Source: Smittia aterrima
Lineage: Eukaryota > Arthropoda > Insecta > Diptera > Chironomidae
DNA length: 64,000 nt
Direction of reading: 5' to 3'
NCBI GenBank assembly: GCA_033063855.1
Contig: CP093829.1
Span: 18,755,537-18,819,536 of the forward strand
Below are positions 36,789-51,300 of this stretch, in pieces. The translations under genes and the position numbers were made by a program. The first letter of the stretch is position 1; the number at the start of each line of letters is the position of its first letter. The notes below the pieces were generated by a model. That model was given only the letters and a program-made list of their open reading frames with translations, searched no databases and had not been told where the DNA came from.

Positions 36789-39328
36789 TAGTTTGTGTAT
36801 TCAAAGTTAATTTAATAAATTATCAAGTTTCTCAACAAACAACGAATCTCTTTGATTGACTCCTGAAATCTTAATTTACACAAAAAAGAAAAAACCTTTC
36901 TCTCGACTTCAACATTTGTCATAATTTTATTTTGTCGGAATAATTTTTCATTCGCCTTTTGTTACATGAAATCTTTTCTTTTTAACTAAATCTTTCTGTC
37001 TCAACAATGAGTGCGACACGTGATAACTCGCAGCAATGTCAACATAATCGTTGCTTGAATCAACTCAATGTCCATTGTCGCTTCCGCAAGATTAAAATAC
37101 CAAACTGCATATTTAAACGTTTCGGTTAGTTTTACTGTCGGCAAACTCAATTACCCGACGACCACGTTGTTCAATGTGTGAACATTACGTTAATTAAACT
37201 TTTTTTTTCATTCACTTGATGGCAATTGCGAAACACAAAAAAAAACTTCTTGAATTCTAATGAGTACATTGATAATGAAAGTGTTGTGAAGTTCATATTT
37301 GTGGAATTTTTTTCTCTTTTGGATTATTTACATTAAGTTTGCGACTTCCTCAGTCGAACGCAGTTGATTAAATATATTTTAGTCTGTTACATATTTCTTT
37401 GCATTAAATAGATTTCTGTAATATTTCTTAAGTTACAATATAGTTTGTTGTCTCAAGGAAGGAAGTACTAGTAGAAAGGGAGGACACGGTGTAACTTTGC
37501 AGTAACCCGTCCCTGGTTTTGCTAAATTACGTTCGTTTCGTGTTTGTGAGTTTCTCTCAATCTGTTCACACTTGATATTTACAAGGAAGTTCACTTGAAA
37601 CGAAACAGCAATTAATTGAATCGAAAGTAGGAAATAAGTTTGGCAAGTGGATTTGTGCATGGAAAGAACTAAGCTAAGTGCAGTGATAGCAACAGTGATA
37701 GACATTTAGTGTAACATTCAAGTAGAACTGCAAATATCGACGAGAAATAAAATTAATCAACAACTGAGACGCGGAGAGTTATGAGCTTTAGGTCACATGC
37801 AGTTCATGCGTCGACCTCAAACTCATTCCAGCCACTTCTCGATGAGATTGTTTTGATGATGATATTCATGGTTGATGCTAAATCTTCTTCTAATAAAATA
37901 CACAAAAGTCGTTAACAGAAATATAAACTCAATGACAAACAGAGAAGAGACATTTGGCCTCCTCCCCTTCCATGAACTTAGATCTTGCGCAAAAGCTTCC
38001 TCGCTTTTTTGTTCTTTATGTAATATACCTCGAATATAATTGTCTCCTTTTCACTTAAGCCTAAACTATTCGCATTTTATTGTATCGCGTCACATTTTCA
38101 GCATCATCAAACTGTTTGAACCAACATGCATTCTTAATTGGCCTTTAGTAAGGTGACTTTAATGTCAAATCATGAAGCTAATCAGAAATAATAACTCATT
38201 CAAATGATTTGAGCGTCTCTAGACTTTCAAGAAGCTCAGATAATTTGATTGATTTCTCTAATCCTAAGTGCAGACTATGCAAGAGTGCAATATTAATTTT
38301 ATTATTGTCAACACAGCCTTTTGAGAGTGAGAACACCTCAAAAATTTATCAACACAAATAGTTTTGTTTTCTTTGCGATTTGAATGTGAGAATAAAATTT
38401 CTTTTCCTTGATTGCGTTGATGGATCGAGTTCCTCTGTAAATTATCTTTCGAAGTGCTAGTGAGTGCAAAAGACAGGAAAGTGATAGAAGCATGCAAGTG
38501 CAAGTTGTGCTTTGGTGCAGTTAAAGAAACATCAAAATGTGCAGCTAATTAACGAAATTGAACTCGAAATCTCGCGATTTCTATTACACGTCGCCCGACC
38601 TAATCAAAACCGATTGATTGCTAGAAGAAGAACTCAAGAATGTACAGTGAAAGGTTTCAAGTTGAACCTTCTCGCTAAATATTTCCCTAAATCTCAATCT
38701 TTTCAATTGACTCTTTTAGTTTTTCCTTTGAAATAATTCTTAATTTACAGCGATTTATTAAAATTAATTTTGTCTACTGATTATTGAATGTGATCGATCT
38801 TTCAAGCATGCACGGATGTGATTGAAATACAATAAATTTGCTTCATCCTTTAAAGTTGTAGTCGTGGTTTGTACAGCATTTGAAACGAAAACAGAAATTT
38901 TTTCAGCTACAATCTTCAAGAGAAAGGAAAATTCTATCTAAAGTCACACACATCAAAGTCAGATTATAATTATAATTGCTTAAGCTTATTTTTTTTTTGA
39001 TAACTGTCTTTAACTTTAAATATTTTTCTGGTTTTGATTACGAGGATAATATTTACAGAAAGTCATTGTTCAAGTCAAAGTTTCCTTGGGTTTCCCGAAC
39101 TTAAATAAAATCTCTTTCTCGAAAGCTTTTCAACAGAATCAGTCAACAAAACTCAACAGTTAAGCGTTTGAAAATAAGTTAAAATCACAATAATACAATC
39201 AGCTACAGGTTGTGAACACATTGAGTCAAAAGTAATCCTTGAAATTGTCGTTTAACTATCAATTGATAATGATTTTCATGTTCTAGCTAATTATGATTCT
39301 CCTCAGATTGATTGTGAGTTGCGTTGTC
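36789..39328. other. Convergent intergenic region between SLC5 transporter and VGlut
   Basis: Both flanking genes end here. No gene is supportable; the open frames are AT-rich and without domains. An AATAAA at 36813-36818, 25 nt past the SLC5 stop, is the probable 3' end of that gene. A minus-strand AATAAA at 38754-38759 is one candidate for the VGlut 3' end. Confidence 0.5.
36813..36818 (+). terminator. Polyadenylation signal of the SLC5 transporter gene
   Basis: AATAAA 25 nt downstream of the stop codon. Confidence 0.5.
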
Positions 39329-42300
39329 TTAGTACTCGCGGAAGCCTCGATCTTCAACTGTTCCATGCATGTACGCGTCTGTTGCGTAAGGTTGAACAGG
39401 CTCTTCTTGTATTGTGTTGGGAAAGGCGAACGGATTGCCAGGATTTGGAGCAAAATTATTCGCCGTCGGGTTTTGATTGAATGGATTGCTTGCGCTTGGT
39501 GGAAGTTGTTCAACGGCGCCGTATGAAACTTGCTTCGTGTGATTTATTTGCATGTTCATCGCGTCCGGGTCGTTCTGAGAATAAAACCAAAAGAGAAAAG
39601 AGTAAATTGGAAAGTCGTGCGTGGAGATCAGCGAGAGAAGTGAACTTACGAAAGAAGTTTCTTTAATCGTGCTTGCGGCCACTGGATCCCAAGCCTTTTG
39701 CTCTTCTAACGTTGGCTCAGCCCACGACTGCAAGTCACCCGACGCAAATATTCCGTAGAAAGTGATTCCACAGAGATGAACACACGCGGCAATGGTGAAG
39801 ACCTTCGTCCAACAATTCTTGTCCGACTGTGAAATTGGAAAGGCAGAGAACCGAATTAAGTCGCCTCTCGATAAAAGTAATATCATTCTCAAGTTAATAA
39901 AACACATTATTCATCTCTCTTCGATTTCCTTTGCCGCTTAGTCGTGCGTAGCTGAGCGTGAAGATTGAAGTGTTAGCAACGCTGAGATTTTCCCTCCAAC
40001 CGTATCCACCCTCTCACAAAATATTCATTTTGAAATTCATATTTTAAAGCCGAACTTCCATTCATCGCTTCGTAAAGCGGATCGAGAAAATCTGTCTCGT
40101 TTAAAAGGCACAAAATACCTTTTCACGGAGAGACAGACGCGTGTTTGAATTAATGTTTTGCTGCATCGACGTTAAATTGCTGAAAACAACAACAAAGTTG
40201 TTCGCGGCTGGAGGGTTGGCAACTGAAATGTAATTTCTATGAAGCATGGAGAGTGTAATGAGTTCTGACTGGAAGATTTTTGTTTTAAGGGACGGATTTC
40301 ACTCTTGCCTGCCATTGTTGAAAGTCACACAAGCGTGAAACATCATCATCATCAATTTAATTTTGTTTTATGATGAAAATTGTCAGAGAGAAAGAGAGAG
40401 ACTTTTGTTCTTGTGACGTTTTGTGGAAGCGACGATAAGCTTTTGAGTTGGACGAGAAAAAAAAAGAAGTTTCGATTACCTGATCCCTTGTTAGGTAGTC
40501 AATAGCTATCGGGCATAGCAGTCCCGCTATTGTTCCGATTCCGTTCGACATTCCCATCAGAATACTGGCGTATCTTGGTGCAATATCTAAGTGATTCACG
40601 TTGTAGCCTGAAATGGCAAAGCCACTGAATGCAACGCCAAATGTTAAAGCTGTCACAGCTCCAGCCTAAATTAAATAATCAAATCTTAGTATCTTCATTG
40701 ACTCTCAAATCATTGATTTAACTTACACCAGTCGTTGCATGTGCTACGAATAAGAAGAAGAGTCCTTCGAGGCCAAATCCACCACAATTGAATACTTTAC
40801 GAACATTTGTTGTCGTCATCATTCCACTTTTGCGTAAATGATCAGCCAACATTCCGCCTAACGGGACGATGATTGTCATCAACAAATGAGGCAGTGCACC
40901 AAGAATTCCAGCCTTTGAATAATTAATCAAATTAAACTTTCGATAAATTAAAATCTTAAGTCACTCACTTCAGCTATTTCATAATTGAATTTATGTTTTA
41001 GATATTTGCTTTGGTAGAGAACGAGTAGATAGAAGTTCCATGAACGACAAAAGTTGGCAACGATGATCGCATAGACAGGCATTGATCGAGTAATCTCATG
41101 CCAAGGTGTAGTCGCAATTGTTGGCATTTGAAGTTTCACTGAGTCGCCCAGAGACTTCTCGATGTATTTCAGTTCCTGAATGGTAATTGCTGGATGAACA
41201 CGAGGTTTCTCGAAAGAAAGCCACAGCCAAAAGCAATACCAGATTAAACCCATGACGCCATAGAAGTAGAAGGCAGCCTTCCAACTAATCCAGCTGGTTA
41301 AGATTCCCGACATTGGCATTCCGATGACGATTCCTGCATACGATCCACTGAAAGCCATCGTTGCAAGTCTAGAACGCTCAAGAGGTGGTGCCCAGAATCG
41401 CCAAATGCCGTGACAAGCTGGATACGTTACGCCCTGGTCGAGAGGAGAAATGTTTTCATGTTTAATGCACGACTTGTAATTTCTTCTGCCCGCAAGAAAA
41501 TCCATGCGGCTTAACGCACACAAAGAGATTCCGAGATGAAATCTGACGAAATATCGGATTTTGCACATCACACAAAAGAATCCGAAAATCCGTCTTATGT
41601 CTCGCAGATGAGCGAGCAGATATTTATTTATAAACGGATTGTTGTGTGTTCAGTTAAATGAAGTTGAAGGGAAAAGATTTTACCTCGACGAGTCCCTGCA
41701 GCACACGAATGATGATAATGAAACCAGGAAATTCAAAGGCTCCAGGAAGGAACAGGTTAAGAAAGGCCGAGCAGCAGATTGCAGTTCCAAAGATTCTATT
41801 TGCTGGATACACGGATGCTAAGAAACCTCCGGGCACTTGAGTCACGAGATATCCCCAGAAGAACGAAGAGTCGACGGCACTTTCCATCGCGACGCTCCAT
41901 TTAAATCTAATTTCCTCCTTGCCTATTAGAGTTATATTGTGAAGGTGATCTGGTGCGTGTTCGGGCTGATGACGAAAGAGATTCGAATAATAAAGAGATT
42001 ACTTTAATATGAAAAATTTCCTTTTAGATCATTGAAAGATAAGATCACAATATTATCATAATATCCTTTTCTCTTCTGTCCTCATTTAAAAACTTCTTTT
42101 CTTCATCTCAACAATGAATCGTTATCTTACGTAGGAAGGGCATCGAAGTTTAGAGTTTCCCAGAATCCCCGGGAGAGTCAATGACATCTCAGCGATTAAA
42201 CTAGGAAACTCTTCAGCAACTAAATGAGCACGAAAAATTCAGTCACATTTTCCATTTCCTGTCAACATGCTGAACCGGAAATGGAAGGGGAAAGGAATAG

Positions 42301-45300
42301 AGACATCTCCATTGTGTCGAGCTCTAGCATATAAAAAAGCGACAGAGTGCAAAAACCATTTTTTATGTTTTTCCTTTCGCACCATAAAATTTGTTATTAA
42401 TGCTTCAGGGGTTTTGATTCAAAAGTTTGGTTTGGAAACCGGGAGACGAGGTCGTTCGTGGTTGAACCATGAACTCTGTTCACGGCTAATGGAAGTCGAT
42501 CATTAATAACTTTGCTGACTCGACGGATGACTTTAATTATAGTTTTGTCGAATGATAATCATAAATCGACGTTTGATAATTTGTTATGTTTGATGCGAGA
42601 GACTCAATGAAAGAGACAAAGTTGAAATGGCACGCGTGGGGTGATCAGATTAGAGATAATGGGGAAGTTTATTTTAAAAGCATTTTCCGTCGTAACGAAA
42701 GTAATGACATAAAACATTCGCCCCCCAAGTCTTCTTCTGTTCACAGTTCATCAGCCCTTGCTTTGTGGGTGGGAAGAGCGTTTATAGAAATAAATTCATG
42801 AGGGGATGGCAGGACCGTAAAAACGACAATATTTCAGCAGATAATAGACTTATTTAATGCTAATGAATACAATTTCGTTCTGATCTGATTTCGACGTCAA
42901 TCCAGACTGGGAAATGCTCAATTAAAAATAATTAAATCAGACTCACTTTGTGCTCGAGCTGAAGCTTCGCCATTCCCATATTGCATCTCATACCGAATGA
43001 AATTATGAACCCTAAGCATGCCATTAGAGCGATTGTATAACGTTGCGAGAGACAAGGACATTCGGCTTTGGTGTATTTGTCGATATGTCTTAACGGAGGT
43101 CGTTCAAGCTCTTCAAAAGACATTGGCGATTCAGGTGCGTTGTCGTCGTACATTCCGCCGCCTCCTTCTCCTTGTATTCCTCCTTCACCTCCCATTTGTT
43201 GGTAACCTCCAGGATTTTGCATCGAAAATTGATCACGCTTGAATCTGTGGACGAGAGAAATTCAAATGTCATGACAAAAATTCAATTAACTTCCTCGAAA
43301 TGTGTTTGGAGTCGAAGACAATGGGCAATGGGAAAAATTTAATTAAAACAATTGTAAACGACGACACGACGATCTCGTTATGAATGATTCAACAACCAAA
43401 CCGAGTGCCGGAGAGAACTTGAAGCCATCATCGAGCCATTATCCAATTTCAACTTCTCGCAAGAAAGAAAATTTCTTCGCTCTCGTAATTTATATTCAAA
43501 TCAAACAGTGAAACCACTTAATGTCGTTTGCATTACATTTTCTTATTTCAATTCCGTTTTCTTCATCTTTTCCGGGAGTCTTCATTCGGCAAGAAGTTAA
43601 GCTTCACACGAATAAATATTTTTAAGAGAGATGAAGAAGAAAATATTTTTCAAGGATTTTTCTTCCTCGTATGCATCATCTGCTCATGATTTAAACATTA
43701 CGTAATAAATAATAATTCGCCCTCACTCGCCAATGTCCTGCAATGGTTTTTACGACAATTTTTTTTCGACTTGTTATTTTTAATGAAGTTGAGTGCATGA
43801 AACACCTGAATCGCTTCGATCATAAATCGCTCGAGCTCAAACCATTGCAAGCAACATCAATTTGCTAAAATGCCGCAACGTGTTTCGTGCTTCGGCTGTA
43901 ACAACAGAAACACCCTCGACGTGAGCTCAATTTCATAGCAATTCTCACCACAGAATCTCGCTTTTATTGCTTTCAAAGCATTGAATATCAATTGCCGAGT
44001 TCACAACAAACGCAATCGGAGAAAATCAATTTAACGTTATTGGAGAATTTGTTTCTTAAAGATTATTTCGCAATGAAAATCGAGACCCTCGTCGATGTAA
44101 AATCCTGAAATTGAATCCCGTTTACACTTCTCGCTATTATTCAAATCCTTTTAAGTCGCTAGCATCGAGTAAGCACCGTCTACAACAAATTCTTTTATCT
44201 CTCACGGCTTAGTCGCAAGCAGCGCGTTTAATGTTCTGTTTGTGAGATTTAATTTGAAAACAGATTCATCTTCAAGTGGCAATTGAAGATTCTCCTTATT
44301 TCTTTAATTTTAAATGCGATGAGTTTCCTTTTCTTCCCTGGCGAGGTGACGACAATTTCAATTCGAGACTTTGTCAAATAAATCTTCATTTTCAAGGAAA
44401 TTTACACCCTCAGCGACTCAATGAAGATTTCATTTTAAAATTAATTTGCATAAAACTTTCATTAAACGCTCTCTAAATTTCGATTAACTCGAGCGGCGAC
44501 TCGCAATCAGAAAATCGATAGTAAACGCATTGAAGCTTCAACAGGTTGATGATGATTGTTTGAGCTTTACGAAATTGTTTTTCCACCCGTGCGATTCCCG
44601 AATAAAAAACAATCTGAGAGATGTTTTCGACATGAAGTGAAATTCATACGAGTCCGTAGGGAGACGGTTTAAGTGGATGTTTATCTTCACTCCCCCTGCT
44701 CGACATGAAATTCCCGTGATTGAGGCTTGAATATCCCCGAGAAAGAAAGAAACGTCGATGATGATATTAACTACGTGGGAAAGAAGTGAATAATTCATGG
44801 AAACTTTATTGCCGTCTCACGAAACAAAATTACACGTAAACCAAGGAGAAAAATTAATTTCCGAATAAAAAGTCGTTTCCACCCTTCTCGTTGTGCAACT
44901 GTTGCAGTGTTCGTGGGCGAGGGAACAAGGTTTGTGAGGGTTGGAAGCGTTCACTGTGAAGTTGTTGATTGCGATGATGAATAATTAAATGAATGGCAAC
45001 ACTCTGTTAATTTTGATTCTAATGCCGGTGTTAAGTTAAGTTTGGTTAATTTGCGTGTGAAATTGAATCGAGCAAAGAAGAAGCAACGGCTTAGTCTTCA
45101 TCATCGACCACATTGAAACTCATTTCTCTCGCTTTCCTCCTAAGCTGCTAACTGATTTTTCTCTTTTCAATCTTTGTCAGTTATTTGATTCCGGATTTAT
45201 CTTTCTGCTCTTTTAAGCTCAGTTTTTGTTCCAAATCTTTAGTTGAGTAAATATAATTTCGTGTGTGGCGGGAAAAACTCTGAATGAAAGGGAAAGAAAA

Positions 45301-48300
45301 GCAAACCTCGAATCTTTGTGTTTGATTTCTTTTGTGTGTGCCGATATCGATGGATTGGAGATATATTTTGATGGAAGTGAATGTTTGGCTTGGAAGGGGT
45401 GAAGATGAAAAGTTCTTGTTCATCGGCTTTGGTCTCAGCACTCACGAGACTCACAGAAAACTAAATATTCCACTCAGTTTTCATCCACACTCGAGTGCCG
45501 AAGCTTCAAATACAAAAGCAATCAAGTGAATTGGCAAGATTTTACAGTTCTCAAGATTTTTGATGTTTATCTGCAACAATAGGGCGAAAATATTCGAAGG
45601 GGTTTCCCATTGTGCACGAGAGAGTCGCATAGTTGAGAAAGGCATCTCAAACATGTGACTTGAGGATTTTTAAACAACCGTAACTAATGGCATCTCGGAT
45701 TGCGAAACCCTCGAAGTTTAATAAAGTTAATGTATCGAAGTATTTAAAAAATCTTTTGTGATTTCCACTGCTCGTGTTTTATTTTCTCAAGTTTTACGTT
45801 GAACAATCGGCTTTTGTGGTTGGAAAGTTTCGTAAATGGAAGCTCGTGAAACAAGCAAAAGTTTATAAATTCTTTATCAATGGTTGCCACCGCAACTTGT
45901 GACTTCATTCTATTTTGTTGATGACGAGGGTGACGATAGAGAGAGAGAGAGATTCTCGAGAGATCTTTGTAATTTAATTAAAATTTCATTAACGACTCTT
46001 CGTGGAGAGAAGAAAAGCCGCTGCGAAAAATCATCAAACGAACAAATTAGTGTCGTGAGAAGCCTGACGAACGAAAATTGAATTTGATATTTTCTCTCCA
46101 TCAAGCGACATCGAAAATTAATCCCAAGAAATAAGAAGTTTCTCTGTTGGAAATCCCCGCTCACTCGACGTCGTTGATGGAATTGTCATCATTTATCTTT
46201 ATTATTCTCCTTGAAAGGCTCGTCGTGAAACACTTTGCAGTAATTTGCTGCTGAACACTTCGCCACTAATGAATATAAAATCATTTTGTCTCCTCGTAAT
46301 TTTTCTAATGTGAAATCAAGTTGCAGTGAATGCGAATTGCGTTGATATCACGTGAGGGTTGGGATAATTGTTTGAGACATAATGTCACTAACGGAGCTTC
46401 GTACACAATTGAATTTTCCTGCATTAAAGAATCTAAAACAAAGCGATTGAAGGGAGAACAGCTCAAAGTTATTAAATTCACGAACATTGTCAATATTTGC
46501 ATAAGTCAACAAAGATTTTGTGTATCAGATTTTTAAACATCACTCAGCACTAAGAGTCGAAGATTAAAATGTTAATTACATCTCGTTTAGGTTCCGAAAG
46601 CAAACAAATTTTCCTCTACAGGAGTCTCGACTCGCTTAATCGACATTAGAACAAATAAAGGGTAAAACGAAACTCATTTTCCTCTTCAAATATCTGCGGG
46701 GAAGCGGCAGATGAGTTGGGAATTCTTCTTGTTTGTTCAATGTTGGATATTAAAATTATGAAATTAAAAAGAATGTCCGATGGAAGTTTCCATGAATATT
46801 GATAAATCTTTTCGACACGCATGACGATCAATTCGAATCCTTGTTGCTTGATTTGATTGAATTTCCGCTTCGATTGGTTTGAATGCGCATCAAATGATAA
46901 AAATACTTCGCTCATAAATCTTCCGACAATTTATTTCCTTTATTCGAAATCGTATTTTTCATCAACAAGGGATGGAATTATGAGTTGAATTCAATGAGTC
47001 ATCTCCGTGGATACTGAAACTCTCTGACCTGGGAAGACTTAATTTATTTCCTTCTAATTTACTTCGGCAAGAAGTCTTACCGGTAAAGAAGTGGCTTCAA
47101 AGTTAATGAAGGATGGAATTCTCGGAAAATTTTAATTATTTGAAAGGAATTTCTTTCAGGAAGTTGATGAGGACTTGCAGCAGACTCAACTAATAACTGA
47201 AATATGAAATTTGTCACGTTCCTCTTTTCTGTGTTGGAGAAATTCTCGCTTTTATTGTGAATATTATTTGTCGAAGCTGTTTGCTGTAAATAAAGAAAGG
47301 AATCGATCTCAATTTAACAGCATTAAGGTTTCCTCGGAATGTTACATAAACTCGAATGATTTTTCTTTTAACAATTGAATAAAAAAACGAGAACAGCAGA
47401 AAGGCGGAGAAAGAAACAAAATGCATAAATTAAATTGAAACTTTTCTGCTTCCTTGAATATCCTTCTCTTCCTTTCTCTTGATTCGAGGAAAGCATTTAC
47501 GATTTGTTTGAGGGCATCGAGCAGTGAGTAACTTCCGCAATATCAGCTCTCTCATCGTAGGCAAATGTTTGCACAAACAACAATAATGTATTTGAGTGAT
47601 GATGGATGGGCGAGATGGGAGTTGTTGAACGCTTGCCGAGAAATTGCAACAAATCGTCCTAAATCCGATTCTGACAAGATCAACAAGCACAGTTCACATT
47701 AATATCGCAAGAAACCTTTAATGCTTATCCATCGAAATATAAAAGTTCAAGAGCTAATAACTCCGGGCTTAATGCTTCGATATTATGTTTACTTTCTTCT
47801 TTTACTTCGTCGATGATGAGGGAAGAACGAACAGAGAAGTGTCAGATCGTCACGTAAAGTTTCGTCTTGCAGCTCGTTATCTCAATTTTCTATTTTGTCT
47901 CGCGCTGTTTTATGTCGCGAACAACTTCTTGATTATGCAATTGACGACAAAAGGAAAACAATAAAGGAAAGCTCATTATTATTCATTCCTGATGACGTCC
48001 ATGAGCCTGATCAAATTTTTATCGCTTCAGCGATGTAATTGAGTTTCAATTGAATTCCTTTCTCTCATTGCGAGTGAAAATTTTGATAAAGAAAAAAACT
48101 TTTCTTTCTTCGATCGACTCGGGAAAGTCAAAGGACTTTTCCTTTTTTCTTTTGATAAATGACGAGTCGACGATAAAATTGAAAAATTATTCTTTCTAAT
48201 GTGGAAATTGTGTTCTAAGGTTAAAGCGGAAAGACTTTTTTCGAGTCCTAATGACGCATACATAAATCGACATCAGCTCTGAAATCACACATGATTTATC

Positions 48301-51300
48301 TCGCTACAGTTTAGTCCCCGAAAAGAAATAAAACCGAATGATGTTGTTTACGGCTTGCCAAAGAGATTAAAGCTGTGTGTGTGTGATAGAAGTTGTCATC
48401 ATTATGTGTGGATTAAATAGATTTCCCCAGAGGCTGCTGTGTGGAAATCCCGCAGCCCTTTTACTTTAAAATAATCATTTTCCGCAAAATGATGAGAGAA
48501 TGCGCTTGTGCAATTTTTGTGTCGACTTTTTCCTCTTGCGTAACAGTTTTTCTTCTCTCCGAAAATCAGATATATCGATATCAGTGGATTTCCACTCGAG
48601 TGAACATCTAAAGAGGATATTAAAATTCAGTAGTCAATAAATGTTCTTTCTGCCTCCTCCCACGACTCGACATCAGAGGAAGAAAAAGCAACAACACGAA
48701 AAGGATTAAATTGAGAAGACAGCTTTCCTCCCTTTCGCCGTAAGCTGACACTGATTTATGAGGAAAGTCATTTTGTTAACAAAATTTATCGCGACTGATA
48801 ATTCAGTTTACGTGTTTTAATTATCGATGTAGATGAATTAGCGAGAAAAAGTGAGAAAATCTTTCTTGATTCATTTACGGCTATTATCCTGATTATCATC
48901 AAACTGACACAATCGTCAAATCCCTAAAGGCTTTTCGCTTCTCTTCGTCTCTGTTTCGTCTTGCGTCGATTCTTTTGTTGACAAGCGGGCACTTCATCCT
49001 TTCTCCTAAGCCCCATCGCATTCGAATAAAAGCTGAGGAAATTGAATTTCCACCTTTTTCCATTTGCAAGAGATGAAGATTTCAATTGCGAGATTACTTT
49101 TAATTACACTTTGTTGTCCCCAGCGGGAGGATTAAGGGCTAATGTTTCATGATGAACAATCTTCTCAAGAGAATCGAGTTATCTTCATTTCCCTCGACAT
49201 TCGTTGCGATCTTTCATGTTTTACGCAGCATGAAATTAAAAAACTTGCTGACCACGAGCAAAAAAAAGTTTTAAATTTCCACAACGAAATAAATCAAAAC
49301 TTCAATGCAAAAAGTTTCCCTTTAATGGCGTCAGTTCGTCTCTATCTCTCGACGCAACCGAAAAGGGAATAAAAATATTTTCTTCTTTTATGTAACAAAT
49401 TATTTGTCTGTTCGCCAACTGATACAGCAAAATGTTGGAAATGTAATTTTTAAAAGCCGATTACAGTCATCAAAGTTATGTTTTTTGGGTCGGAGGGAAA
49501 AAGGAGAGCGTTTGAGGATATTTCTGATAAAAGCTGCTGAGCTGAGTCTTCAATCTCCATACATTTCAGAGAATCATTCGTTGTTAAGTGCAACGACTGG
49601 CTTACAAAACACTTCATGAAGTAAAAGCCATTAAAATGCAGCTTGAAGTTAACCAAATCCTTCCGTAATCGTTCATAACTTTCACGACACAGAAAAAGTT
49701 GCTCTTGTAACAGTTTCAGAAGAAGCCAATGAAAGTTGTTGAACGAGAAAACTAATTATTTTTCCAGCGGCAAGAAAACTCTGAAGCTGCTTCCACTTAA
49801 ACAGAATAATCTGAAAATGATTTTCTTCATCTTGACTCTATCTCCGTCACGAAATGTTTGGCGCAAACAAAGCGTTATTGGAAAACTTTGCTTTCCCCCA
49901 AAGCTAAAGTGAATCATCAGCAAATAGAAAAATCGATCACAGAACTAAAATATTTCTTTCTTTTTCGGTCTGACGGGAGGAAAACAAACCAAGAATCATC
50001 TTGGCGCCACGAGGACGTTAAGTGTCTCAAGTCTCGTTTTCACGAGGGTCGATGCTTTGAATAAAAGATAACTTCTCGTTCGAACTATGATGAAACAACC
50101 ACTTTTGTATTCCGAGTAGATAAAAAATATTATAAATGGTTTTCTTTCATTTGCCATCGTTGACGGCGAAGACTGAGAAGATTTTATTGTTTTTTCCTAC
50201 GCGAAAATTAGCCAGACGCTGTGACGAGACGCGAAGACATCGTGGAGACATCGTTCGACGTGATGACTTCATCGATCCGAGGGAATTCGATTGCATCATC
50301 GAGCAGAAATAGTTTTTTTTTATTGATTTCTCATCGCAACCAGTCGAGAGGAGAGAACAATTCAATTCGCGCTAAGCACTCAATTGCGATTTTCAATTTC
50401 AAACGCAAATAAAAATCTTCCCAACTTCCACTCCCACGCACAATAAATTTCAATATTCAAATTAGAATTTTGAACAAAACGGAAAAGCATTAAAACTGTC
50501 GTTCTCTCTGTTTTACGAGAATTTTCATTCAATGAAAAGTTTTCATTCGCAGCGGGACGGCGAGAGGAGATGTTCTGTGTTCATTTAGATAATTTCTGCT
50601 GATCGTCAACAAAAAGTAAACTGAAGCAGGGAGGCAAAAAGCGAACAATAAAAGCGACGCAAAATGCTGATGATGAATAAATTTTTAAATGGGAACGAGA
50701 CGACTCGTTGGAAGCTTAAGAGAAATTAATTGATTTCAAAGATATTTTCTTGCTCAATGGCCCTTGAAAAACTGATAAGAGGATTGTTCATAGCAAAAGA
50801 CTTGAAGGGCAGAGCGCTTTGAACGACACGACAGGAGAGAAAACCGCAAAAACATTTCATCCACTTCATGTGAAACTCATTACCATATCAATTCAAAGAG
50901 AAGGAGGAAAATCCTTTTCAAGGAGTTCGCTTTAAAAGGAAAATCAGTAAAAAGTGGAAACACATTAGCGAACAACGAGAAACTCTTTGAATTGAATTTC
51001 TATGACAATCGCAAGTCTCAGTCATTTGGAAAAATCCTCGCAATTGATTTTACTAAGGCAACCCTCAATCGAAAGACTTTTCCTTATCGTCTCAAGATGA
51101 AAGAGCGCTGACAATATATCTGCATGATGATGAGGGATGATGACTCTCTTTCGCATTCCATCGTCGCTCGTCAGCAAGATGTTTTAATAAACTCAATGGA
51201 GACGAAGTCGACGCACACACATTTTTGAGAGATTATTAATAAAGCGAAAAATGTTTTTCCGAGGAGATGTGAAAAGCGATACGTGATCATATCTCGATGA

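Noticed and set aside
37433..37705. 90-codon minus-strand frame
   Set aside because: It lies in the convergent SLC5/VGlut 3' region and has no domain; probably untranslated or intergenic DNA.
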